Origin: Adiantum capillus-veneris | Lineage: Eukaryota > Streptophyta > Polypodiopsida > Polypodiales > Pteridaceae | Reading direction: 5' to 3' | Length of the DNA stretch: 64,000 nucleotides | Assembly (NCBI GenBank): GCA_014529385.2 | Contig: CM043960.1 | Location: 119,172,543-119,236,542, forward strand | Shown: positions 11,460-22,039 of the stretch, one piece after another | How positions within the stretch are numbered: the first letter of the stretch is position 1 | How the letters are laid out: each line of letters begins with the position of its first letter | Translations under genes and position numbers: made by a program | Notes under the pieces: generated by a model | Seen by the model: the letters and a program-made list of their open reading frames with translations, nothing else | The model's database searches: none | Told to the model about the DNA's origin: nothing

Positions 11460-13790
11460 CATTTCCTTAATTTTTAGAGTGTGTACCCAAGCTCTGTGCT
11501 CTTACGCATCGTATGCCTAAATTGCAGCTTATCGTATAAGCATTCCACAGTTTTCCGGTATGACTCTCTCATGGAGAGAGGTAACCAAAGAACATAAAAA
11601 TCATTGCGACCCACCTACCATGCAGGGGTCGTGATTGTATGAGGACAACTTAGCCTTGGCACTTTGCCCGTAAAATAAGTCCTAGATTTAGGTTCCTTTT
11701 AGTGTTGTTGTGTGTTGATAGCAACCAACAATCATATTAAACAATCTATCCTTAATCTGTCCTTGAAAAAGTTGCGAGTGTGATAGCGGAAGAGTAATGC
11801 ATGAAGTGGTAGAATTGAATCCACCTACTAGCATGCCTTGCATGCAGAATTGTAAGCCCTTGCGGAGAGTAATGGCCTCAATCGTGACAACCAAACCATA
11901 AGTGCCTTGCACAGTTTAGACTGGTAGGGATTCTGTGAGGTGATATTCCCTATTTTGCCAATTTTTTCAAACTTGTGTGCCAATGCCCGTGATTCCAAAT
12001 CATTGGCAGTACCTTGGCACAAGGGAGAAGACTTGCTTCATGTAAAAGTGTCCAAGAAATGTGCTTTACATAAAAAGCATTAATTTCCAATCTAAATGTA
12101 TAAACATGGAAAAACAATATTGAACATGATCTAACCTGGTCATCCTACTGAAACCAGTTGTCTCGAGAAAAGCTCGCTTAAATGTAGATCATAACCATCT
12201 CTGTTGCGCGAGAGAAAGTTGGCCTGAAATATCCTGCAGGCATATAAAGAAATTCCCCAAAGGAGTGTGCTCATAGCATACGCCAAACAGGAAAAATCTC
12301 AATTTAAGAGTTGGACATTGAAGCCTTGCTTCACATAAATATGTTTGTGCTCAAAGCCTATGGTGGTAGATACCATAACAAAAAGAATTGACCGTGTTGA
12401 GCAATTTCAATTGAAATTGACCAACACTGTGTGGTAAGCATCCTCTGTCAGCTTCAAGAAATAGTAAAAAGGAGTCGGGCATGCCGAGCAACTTGTTGCC
12501 TTTAACATGTCCAAAAATAGGCCGTGCCTACTGCTTGAGATACTAAAAAATTGCAAATTTGCTATGCTTTATCATCAAATTGAACCATTGATGAGCCGTG
12601 CTTCAGATCAAGGCGGTAGGTACTCAAGCCATGCTTGAGTTGAATGAGTAATTGAATCATTGGTCCTTGGTATACAATAAAATTGTAATGCTTAAAATAA
12701 TTGTCACAAGCCGTGGTTGTGCTTGGAGTGCGGGAATTGCACTCACTTCTGTTGCATTAAAGAGTAACATGCGGTTCTCATGCATTATGTTATGTAGAGA
12801 TACAATAATAAATTGTAGACCAAGTTGTGTAGATAACAATGAAGTATGATCATTATAATGCACCGACAAAGTGTACCTGAAATTGTTTGTCGAGGCATGT
12901 AAAAGCGATTGCAAATCCAGATTGACCGAAAACATACCGAAAACATCCGGCCTAACCGCCATTATATATCAAGCACGATAAACTTCCCAAAACATACCGT
13001 GCATGCTTGATCATATTGATGATGGAGAACTGTTGTGCTTGTTATGCTTATGCTAACCACAGAAGCACCTTGTGCTTGGTACCAGCCTTGGTTGTGGATG
13101 CACTTACACGTCTTGTGCATGCGAGAGTTACACAATATGTTTGAAAAATTTGGCAACCAAAAAACTAAATATGTATGCATACCTTACCTTTGAAAGGTGG
13201 GAGACGGATTATAGTCATGCCATCCAAGAGCTACAATAGTCGTTAGCGCACTTGCTTGGATGCAAGAGTTGCCTCACTGTCGATGCGTCAGCAAGGTCTT
13301 AAAAAATCCTTGGAAAGTACAACCTTGTAGGCTTCTTGGTTCAGTCCTGACGTTTATTGCAAATTGCTGGAAATCTGTCCTGTCGTGCCCCCGATTTATC
13401 AGTTACCTTGGAAGCTACGACCGAAGCCAAGTCGTCGCACTTGCTTGGTGTGACGGACCTCCAAGGTGGTCCATGGGCACACTAGGGCGCCCAACCATGT
13501 GAAAGAAAAAAGGTTAATTTATTAAAAAAAGAGAAAATTGGTGATGGCTTCTCTGCCGCCTGCGTAGAACAGAGGTTGAGTCCCCTTGGTTCCTGCCTTG
13601 CATTCCAGGCTTCGGCCAAGTGACGAAAAACGCTCATCTTCACAGGGCGACCTCAACAAGCCGGCTCCTGCACGATTTTGTGCAAATCGACAGCCTGGCA
13701 CTACTCTTCGTAAGCGGGCCTACACACGGCCATCTCTTCCCTGGTTGCTCCTCCCTCCAAGGGAACTTGCCCACGACCCATATCCATGGA
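8835..13790. other. Internal region of the non-autonomous element, no gene recognised
   Basis: About 5 kb with stops in all frames. The longest open stretches (for example 10289-10552, 11688-12022 and 12657-13180 on the minus strand) show no conserved domain I can recognise. GA repeats lie at 11424-11456 and 13797-13933. The words 'gccgtgctt' and 'catgcttg' recur between 12.4 and 13.1 kb, suggesting decayed internal duplication. Confidence 0.6.
11424..11456 (+). repeat. (GA)n microsatellite
   Basis: About 16 uninterrupted GA units. Confidence 0.95.
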
Positions 13791-13795
13791 ACTTC

Positions 13796-13936
<141 letters not shown>

Positions 13937-14005
13937 CATGAAATCACCTGCAAAACAACAAGCCAACCCTTCTCCTTTCCTCCTCCATGGATGTCCTCTC
14001 CCCTA

Positions 14006-14017
14006 GCTCTGATACTA
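14006..14017 (-). other. Primer-binding site (tRNA-iMet, one mismatch)
   Basis: The minus strand reads TAGTATCAGAGC, one base off the initiator-Met consensus TGGTATCAGAGC. It lies one base inside the LTR at 14019. Confidence 0.85.
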
Positions 14018-14018
14018 G

Positions 14019-14173
14019 TGAGAGGACAGAGGGAACTAGGGTATGAGAGTCCACCACCCAACCACCCTTTTAATAGGCAAGCCCCTAGCCCTTTGTCGTA
14101 GTTGGACTCCTCGTTCCACACCGCCTAGCGCGGCCCTGCCCTTGTCTTGTACGGCCTTGCCGGTGTCCTAACA
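14019..14173 (-). repeat. 5' LTR (155 bp) of the non-autonomous element
   Basis: Partner of 8641-8795, followed by the AACAC duplication at 14174-14178. Confidence 0.9.
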
Positions 14174-14990
14174 AACACTTGTTTGGAGATTGAAACATGA
14201 GTGTATGGACCCCCCCATCCACTATACGTTTTGGGTACACACTTGAGATGGTCGCATGCGTCTAGACTCTGCAACCATCCTAACCTTGGTCCTTCTGACA
14301 TGGTCTCTCTAGTTTTGTGTTCTCCCCTTGGTACTAGAATCGGTGTCCTCTCTGTCATATGTTCATCCGATCATTCTGCTCAATCTCATGTAATAGTCGG
14401 AGGGATTCTAGTTGTGTAAGTCAAATCAGGTGCTACACTGCCTCTGTGTGTGTTCAAAGAAACTCTAGACCCCATGGACACTACATTCAAGAATCATTGG
14501 TGCCCAAATGAATCTTCCACTATGGTTCTTACTCAATTAACATGCCCAGTTTCTAGTCTTGTTTGAGTAGTCGTGGGTTTAACTTCCTCAGGGAGATTTA
14601 CATAATATTGGTGGAGTGGTCCACCAAAGTATGTATATTTAGGCTAGCTCCTTATGGTCCATATAAGAGCATTTTTTACCATGCTTATCCATTATGACCC
14701 CTTTGTGTATATAAAAACATATAGTCTCTTGCAGGCAGTCAACTCCTCAATGCTGGGTTCATCGATCTCATCTATAATAGAGTGTTTGTTCTTCATTATT
14801 GAATTTATATAGCCCCACGTAAGTGTTGTCTATATTAAGCCGCTCGGTCTCGTTAGTGCATCTGAGCACATTGTTTTGCTTTTCCATCTTGGGTGGTTCA
14901 TCTACTAACTCTTCATCTACCTTGTCCTTGGTGACAGTCAATCCCCATTTGTCCACAATAAAGGGGTTGTGAACTACTAGGTACATCATT
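14174..14990 (-). pseudogene. Retrotransposon gag relic, upstream portion
   Basis: At 14174-14230 the minus strand ends in a frame that, across the AACAC duplication, continues into the gag motif beginning at 8640. This shows the 5.5-kb element landed inside this gag. Further upstream an open frame (14768-14989, 73 codons, containing the words KDKVDEELVDEPPKMEKQ) may be more of the same polyprotein, but I do not recognise it. Stops separate the two pieces. Confidence 0.55.
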
Positions 14991-15700
14991 CCTTCCCAAT
15001 CACCAAGTATCTATCTTTGTTATAGTCCACAGCTACAAGGTCCTTGAAATTTCTTGGATTGTTTTCCAACTTAACAGAGTAGCGATCCATTCCATCCTTA
15101 TATATTTTGGCTTTAAGCTCAATCTCAAATTGAAATTTTAGATACAACAGTTTGACGTCAGATGTAGTTCAAGAAGGAACTGCCCCCATGGAAGTTTCTT
15201 CCTTAAGGTTTACCTTGTTGAATCCTCAGTCATTATGGTGTATGATCTTTTTGATGAGGTATCCGAGAAAATTTTCTCTATAATGGCTTCTAGTGGATGT
15301 AGTGCATTTTAATTCACACTACCTTTAGTTGAGGGGCTGCTCCCTTGATCTCTGACGCTTGGATTCTTATTCGGGTACAATCTTTCTGATCGCAAATACA
15401 TGAAGAACTGATCTTACAAAATACAAATCTTGTTACCTCATTGGCTAGCTTCAATTCTCCGAGTTGGTATTACTTGTTGGGTCGTACTCTCTAGTCTCTA
15501 GCCCTTGCAACCTGTCAAAAAATGCTTGATGGCTATGAGTTTACAGCCGCTCTTATTAGTTCAAGCTTTCAATCAACAAAATTTTGATACTTTCAATAAT
15601 TTCACAATTTTGCTCACAACATCCACAATTCAAGTCCAATTTCAATTTTGAAAAGACCACCAGGGTCCTTGAGACTATCTCTCTCTATGGTGAAATTTTT
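14991..15700. other. No gene recognised
   Basis: AT-rich sequence with stops in all frames. It probably leads into the repeat array that begins near 15.6 kb. Confidence 0.5.
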
Positions 15701-16882
15701 TGTTATTATGACTTAGAGGAACATGTATCGTGATCCATGCTATAAGGCCAAATTGGCTTTTCTTGGTACCAACAAAATCAGCATGATTAATAGGTCATAT
15801 GGCACTATAATTTATGAAAATCGATTTCTAAATTGAAAATTAGGTCAATTTTGGCACTTGCTCAAAATGCTTGACAGTTCTGGGCTTTTGGCTTGGTTTT
15901 TGACATCCAAATTTAGTTTTGAAATGATCGGTAGAGTCCCTGTGATGTGCTTTAGCTATGGTGCAGGTTTGGTATCAATCTGTGTCAGAGGAACATGGAA
16001 CGCGATTCATGTACCTAGTTGTCAGATTGAATTGAAACTTGGCACACAGCTTCCCTTTGGTTCACTGATGTCAGCTTTATGGTTTTTGTAGGATCTGGGA
16101 ATTTTTAGGCCAACCAAAAGTCAATCCTCAGGCTGCTCCAAGGTTTTCACCATGAACTATTTTTTGCCCTTTTGACCCACTTTTTGAACTTTTTTGACAT
16201 TAGTTGTTTTTTTGACATTAGTTGTTTTGGGAAATGTTCTTCAAATCTTACCAATTGTCCACTTGTCAAATACCAACTCAAAATCCCTATGAGGTACATG
16301 GATCGAGATCCATGTTGGACATCATTTTGATGTGAGATTTGGTGGGCTTATAATATTGGGTATGGTGATACTTTTCCCCAAATCTTTTTGGATTTGATGC
16401 ACTTTTTTCCAACCAAAAGCAAAGTTCTATGTCTGCTTTGTGGTTTTTTTACAATCGACTATTTTTTGGTGTTTTGGTCAGGCTTTTGCACTTTTTTATT
16501 GTGGACCCTTTTGGAAAAGTTGTTCCCTTGGTTCTCAAGAGTGTACTGGTCAATTATCATGTCCAAATGTCAACCTTGTACATGGATTGCGATCCATTAG
16601 GAGAAACTGGGACTCAATTTTGGGCCTTATAAGAAACACCAACTCAGCATAGAGAGAGGTAATTATGAAAAATGCAAAAGTTTTTCTTTGGAATTCTATC
16701 TCTCATAGTACATATGTAAAAGTTTGCTCAATCACTTAAATGCATGCTCGTACAAAATGCTTTTCGAGAGCCCAACCTAAGTGTACACAAAAATCCATGT
16801 CTATGAATCTTAATGAGTGATGTGATGTGGGATGAGAGAAAACGCATAAGAGTTGCTTTCAAAATACAAAAATAATACCGCC

Positions 16883-17156
16883 GATGCATTCGGAACATCC
16901 AAAAACCTTAGGATAGCTCTTTACAATGCTAAAATCTGACCTCTCTAGCTCAAGACATAGCATTTTTAAGCCTACGGACTCATGAGGTCAGTACCAAGTG
17001 AATAGAGGCCCTTGAGACCCCTCAAGGGCCTCTATTCACTTGGTACTGACCTCATGAGGCCCTAGGCTTAAAAATGGTATGTCTTGAGCTAGAGACGTCA
17101 GATTTCAGCATTTGAAAGAGCTATCCTAAGGTTTTTTGGACATTTCAGATGCATCC
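16883..17156. mobile_element. 274-bp hairpin (foldback/MITE-like)
   Basis: Two arms of about 134 bp are inverted copies with few mismatches, separated by a loop of about five bases at 17017-17022. The middle reads cccttgagacccctcaaggg. Such a structure is typical of foldback elements or MITEs and of young miRNA-like loci. I could not find a clear target-site duplication. Confidence 0.8.
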
Positions 17157-17272
17157 ATGGGCTTCAAAAATGCTATATCTTAATCCTAGGGCCTCGTGAG
17201 GTCAGAACCAAGCGAATAGGGGTCCCAAGGACCCCTCAAGGGCCTCTATTTGCTTGGTTCTAACTCCTTCAT
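17157..17272. repeat. Second, partial hairpin unit
   Basis: Homologous to the central part of the preceding hairpin. It shares 'gaggtcag-accaag-gaatag' in the left arm and 'gacccctcaagggcctctatt' in the right arm, with its own short palindromic centre near 17225. It looks like a tandem duplicate that has diverged more. Confidence 0.65.
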
Positions 17273-18440
17273 AGTCTTAAATAGTACCTATCAATCACTA
17301 TCAAGTACGATCTATTCGAATTTAAATAGCAAGTACTTCATAAAAAGGTGATTGATACTTGTGTGAGATGCACAAGTACAAGTACTTCACTTTATAGGAT
17401 AGAAAAAGCAAGTCATAAAAGGCATTCAGCGCTTGTGCAAGATGTCATTATCAAGCGCCTTACTTTTTTGATGATAGTGACAATTTAACCAAAATGGTTT
17501 TCATGGACATTTTCAAAATGAGAAAAAAAGATTTTTTCTATGTAACGTTAGCCTTCTTCCTATTGGCTAAGGAGCATTCTCTCACTAGAGATAAAAGGCC
17601 CAAAAAATGAGTCCGTTTCTGTCCTAATGCATGTTTGGCAGCATCTGATCATGAATTTTGTCGTGCTGGTTCCGTGCCTTTAGTTGAACCCAATTCTCAC
17701 ATCTTTTTGAATTTGGACAACTACAAGTTCAATTCCCCCAAATTTACTTAATTTTCAAGGTTTTGTACAAGTTAGCCCAATTTCTTGATTTAGATGTCCT
17801 TTTAGCAACCTATTTTTGGCCACACTCAGGATTTTGGTGTCTGAGGGTCAGTTCTAACAAATGAGAATATATTCTAGTCAATTGGCCAAAAAGGTACATG
17901 GATCGCGATCCATGTTGGGCAGGCAATCTGGGAAAAAATTGCTCAATTTGTCTTCTGCAAGCTTGTATATCCCTTTTTGCTAGGTTTTGTTGAGTTTAAT
18001 TTAGCTTTGAAGCTTTGACCATCAATTTTGCAAATTTTCAGAGTTATGGTCTTTGGTACCAAAATAAGGTTTTGGACAGTGTGTATCCTGATCCTTTTTT
18101 CCCCAATTAATGGTGGAAATTGTTACTTAACCTACTCCTATAAATTGAAATGTATCCACAAACATAAACAAGTTTAACAGTGCAAAAATGATGAGAAAAT
18201 GTATGGTGAAACAGTCATTTTCAAGCATATAAAAATCAAAGAACAAAATAATTTTTGTACTTCACTCACAACTCTCTTTGCTCCCAAGGAGTAGCACTGG
18301 CTGGTCCTTGATTCCAATCTCTACTAAGCACTAAACCTACGTCTAGATGCTTTACTGTCTAATTGTAAATGGAATGGGTGTCAAAATATCTGGAAAGGAT
18401 TTTTCATACAACTAGGTAACTCACCACCTCAGGATCGACT

Positions 18441-18458
18441 TCCCCGGAAGCGGCACCA
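18441..18458 (-). other. Primer-binding site of gypsy-type copy A
   Basis: The minus strand reads TGGTGCCGCTTCCGGGGA, a diverged form of the TGGCGCCG... site (tRNA-Asp type) seen intact at 36759-36776. The following bases (GATCCTGAGGTGGTGA against GATCATCAGGTGGTGA) also match that copy, so the two are one family. Confidence 0.7.
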
Positions 18459-18459
18459 A

Positions 18460-19080
18460 TATTAGCGGGTCACCGTGACGGGTGTCTACAACATAGCTAT
18501 CTAGTACTAACATAATGTCAATACGCAAGGAAGCAACTTGAGATGGGGCACGGAGAGTTAATGAGATTGTCAATTTCAAAGAAGTGAACCTAAAGAACTA
18601 TTCATACATCTACAATAGAAAATCAACCACTTCCTAGTCAAAAAATCAGCCTATGTCCAATCTCACCGCTCTAGGTCATCATGCCTTTTTGACATCCAAA
18701 CGAATTTGGAATGCAATGAAACTTAAGAAGAGGTGTTAAAACACCTAAGGACATAATTCTACCAAGTTCTGCAGTCATTCAAAAGGTACATAAGTCACGA
18801 TCCTAGAAAATGTATACAAAACTGAAACAAAACTACACGGAAAGGTTCTCTTCAAGCTTAGAAACACTCTTTGAAGGTCAAAACATCAAAAAATAACCAT
18901 TTAAGATCTCAAATCAGCACATTTAGCTCACAGACAAGACATCACAAACCAAAACAGAATTGGGAATGATTTCACTTAGATTAAAGAGCAAGAGACAAGG
19001 AACACAATTTGCTATTCGGAATCGAATTCTGAATACCAGATAAGGAGAAAGGCTGATTACAACTTGTAGTAGAAGTACAA
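18460..19080 (-). repeat. 5' LTR (diverged) of gypsy-type copy A
   Basis: Aligns along its length with the reverse complement of the LTR ending at 36757. Examples are 'gtctacaacatagctatctag' here against 'gtctacatcataactttctag', both followed by 'actaacataat', and later 'aaggtcaaaacatc' against 'aaggtcaaaaaatat'. The right end is not fixed; similarity fades near 19.08 kb. The partner LTR was not found. Confidence 0.65.
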
Positions 19081-19419
19081 CTTTCAATCAACGTCCAATA
19101 AATCCCCAAGATAATGATAATTTCTCCTTCAAAACTAAGGGTTTTGACTTAAAAACTTGGGACCATTTCCCACGGCCATTGGCCACTTACAAGGTTTGTA
19201 GGTTTTGAGTGGGTAATAGAGAATGATAGGCTATATTACAATTTGAGAATGATCAATAGCAGAATTACATGGCTTCTTTAAAAAAAACAATTTAATACAA
19301 CAGAGTTTGGCATGTATCCGGCTTTTAGGTGACAGTCCATTGTCTCGGCTAAATAGTATCTTTGAGCAGAATAACATGCATGGTATTCAAGAACAATGGC
19401 AATGTGGGTAGCTCCAGTT

Positions 19420-19490
<71 letters not shown>

Positions 19491-20245
19491 GGGTCCCCTT
19501 TCAAAGTGCCATTGGTTCGCATGAAAGAGAGTGAGGTATTCAAGGCTAAGCTCACATTCAATATTTTCTCTCTCAAATGTATATCAATTGCCTTTCACTA
19601 CGCTATTTCATGATATTATACATATAGCTTTTCACCTATAGATGCTTTAACCTTGGGAATGTTTTCTCTCTACTAGACAAGTGATGCTTTCTCTTTCTCT
19701 CTCATCACGGAGTACTTGCATTTTATATTATATGATAGTTTTACTTCTTCTTATTTTTGGGGCTTTTCAAGATCCCAAAGAGCATTTATAATGATTACAA
19801 AAGGTTTTTTGGCAAGAGGTCACCAGACTAACTGAGTCAAACTTGTAAAGACTTCCAAGGCACACGTCAAGCCTATCTATGGTATGAGAGTGGAAGGGAT
19901 AATCCAAGCCATGGGATTTCCATATTACCTCCTTCCATGAGGCATACATGCATGCATGCCATACATCCATGATACATGAAGACTATATTAATAGAGTCCA
20001 AAGACTACATTAAGTAAAGTCTATGATCTCTATCCTTAGGAACCCATGCTTTGGGCTATAAAACTGCTATGTACATTGTTCATTAATATATCTAATGCAT
20101 TGTCATTTTACTCTATCATCCCTATTGAGTCAACCTTTTAATAGATCTTACAACAGTGTGCTAATTATATATGAATGCTACTAACACCCATCCACACTTA
20201 CCTAGTCTCTACACCTAAGTGCTCCTTTGCCATGGAGATGTCGTC
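19081..20245. other. No gene recognised
   Basis: Non-coding sequence with a GA microsatellite at 19427-19487. No frame has a recognisable protein. Confidence 0.55.
19427..19487 (+). repeat. (GA)n microsatellite
   Basis: About 30 GA units. Confidence 0.95.
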
Positions 20246-20249
20246 ATAT

Positions 20250-21165
20250 CCTTCTAGTTGAAGAAGGTACAATTATTTTGTATCTTGGTTGCTAGTCTCA
20301 AGGAAAGAAGTTCCTATGTCCTAAATATCAAGCAGCATGGATTTATTGGCAAGACTATCAAGCTTGAAAATTCAAGACAAACTCATTTCACGCCTATCAC
20401 AATCACCAAAGGAAAAATTTGGGCTGATTTATTCGTGCAACATGGTGTTTGAGCTTGTAGAGGTTGCCAAGTGCAACACACAAGATGTAAAAGGGAAACA
20501 AAAATTAATCCATTTTTGGTTGAGCATGTCAGCCTCAAAGAAGGAGGCACTGACATCATCAAGCTCAAGCAACATGGATGTACTGACAAGATTGTCAGTC
20601 TCAAAAAATCAGGACATGTTCTTGTCACACCTATGAGCATCATGGAAGGCATTGTTGAATGTGAGGGACACAAAATTTGAGTGTGGATGCTTCTAAATGT
20701 GTCAATCAATATGGAAGAGGGGAGGAAAAGAAATCCATATTGGAAATTCAAGCTCTCTATGGCATGGAACTTCCCTCACATCCTTCTAGTTGAAGAAGAT
20801 ATAATTATATTGTATCTTGGTTGCTAGTCTCAAGGAAAGAGGTCCCTATGTCTTAAATCATTCAATCAACATAAATGTTTTGGCAAGACTATCAAGCTTG
20901 AAAATTCAAGATAGATTCATGTCACACCTATCACAATCACCAAAGGTAAAATTTGGGCTGATGTATTCGTGCAACAAGGTGTTTGAGGTTGTAGAGGTTG
21001 CCAAGTGCAACAAACAAGATGTTAGAGGGGAAGGATAATAAATCCCATTTTTGATTGAGCATGTCAGCCTCAAAGAAGGAGGTGCCGAAATCATCAAGCT
21101 CAAGAAACATGGATGTACTGACAAGATTGTCAAGATAAAAAATCAGGACATGTTCTTGTCACACA
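20250..21165 (+). repeat. Two tandem 532-bp units, each with two protein-like sub-repeats
   Basis: 'ccttctagttgaagaag' opens a unit at 20250 and again at 20782, and the following ~380 bp match closely. Each unit holds two related halves, starting near 20280/20519 and 20812/21044, which share 'tctcaa-gaa-gaggt' and a following 'aacatgga-gt-ct--caag'. Translated, the halves give a repeated SLKE...IKLKQHG...K or S-KK-...LARLS-LK-QD pattern. No frame runs through without stops and I do not recognise a family. A fifth, more diverged half is at 22600-22770. It could be the relic of a repeat-containing gene, or a low-copy satellite. Confidence 0.7.
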
Positions 21166-21850
21166 AGATGGAAGAGGGGAGGAAAAGAAATCCATCTTGG
21201 AAAGTCAAGCAAGCTCTCTACGGCTCAAGGGGGAAGGGGGCGGGGGGGGGGGGGGTGTCACATAATAATCAAGTGATTGCAGTAGAAGGGGTTATTAAAT
21301 TTTATTTTTTCTCACATTTTCACATACATAATGGTGCCGCAAAATGGAATTGGGATAACAACTTTATAGATTGAATAGGAAAAGGGTGTATTCTATTTGT
21401 CAAAAACTCACAAATAAGGAATTTTATAAATAGTCCTTGAAAGCACATAATATACACAATTTATACATAGTGATCCCCCTGAGCTATATGGAAAGCTTTT
21501 ACATTGTGAAGGGAGAACCCCAATAGTAGTTTTCAAATGTTGCCCTACGAACACATCTTTGTCCTCTGATAAAGCGGCCACATTTTTAGATTATATGTGA
21601 GATTTTGAGCCGATGTTAATACTTCTTTAAAAGGTCCTATGTGTATGTGTGTGTGTGTGTGACTCCCATGTCTTTCATGGTTGCTTCTCTGGCCCACCCA
21701 AAGGCATTGCATGTTCTCCCTCATCTTTCTCCCTCTCGTTTATGAAAAGCATTGTAAGTGGCATGGCCTTGGCATCTACTATGATCAAACCAATCTTTCC
21801 ATCGGTGCCACTCCCCCGTCCTCCTCCTCTCCTCATCCACGGATGTAATT

Positions 21851-22039
21851 TTGGTATCAATTGTGTCATCACTAAATCTTCCCATCTTTTTGTTGGGCTC
21901 AACAAAGGACCTGAGCATGATTTCTTCCTCTCTCACTTTCACACCCACCCTCCAACTTCTTTACAAATGCAAACATGTCTTTTACCGTAAGTGTATCAAT
22001 ACATGGCTTAGTAGCCACTCCACCTACCCTTTATGCTGA
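21851..22039 (+). pseudogene. RING-H2 (ATL-type) zinc-finger relic, copy 1
   Basis: The frame ending at the stop 22037-22039 has the second half of a RING-H2 domain: 'YKCKHVFYRKCINTW' followed by 'SHSTYPLC'. This fits the plant ATL E3 ubiquitin-ligase pattern K-C-x-H-x-F-H-x2-C-I-D-x-W-L-x-S-H-S-T-C-P-L-C. The first Cys pair is replaced (Met/Ser), the CPLC motif reads YPLC, and a stop follows at once. Zinc binding is lost, so it is dead. Upstream bases to about 21690 give the GLD-like lead-in. Downstream similarity to the copy at 34.4 kb runs to about 22200. A parent gene elsewhere is implied. Confidence 0.7.

Larger units (their letters stand above)
15600..18440 (-). repeat. Degenerate tandem array with a 20-bp palindromic core (leader of copy A)
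   Basis: The palindrome ACATGGATCGCGATCCATGT is perfect at 17896-17915. Near-perfect copies occur at 16296-16315, 15993-16012, 16580-16599 and 15721-15740, spaced 272, 303 and 284 bp in the first block. Sequence upstream of the cores also aligns: 'ttttgaaa-ga' then 'gtcc-tg', then 'tatggtg' and 'agaggaacatg' at the first two. So this is a decayed tandem repeat of roughly 285 bp, not chance palindromes. The array lies just inside a gypsy-type PBS at 18441-18458, on the side where the 5' leader of a minus-strand element belongs. The hairpin at 16883-17270 interrupts it. Reading frames here overlap in three frames and have no known relatives. Confidence 0.7.

Noticed and set aside
16388-16652. 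Three overlapping plus-strand frames of about 70 codons
   Set aside because: Overlap in three phases, T-rich hydrophobic translations, no domain; they lie in the palindrome-core repeat array.
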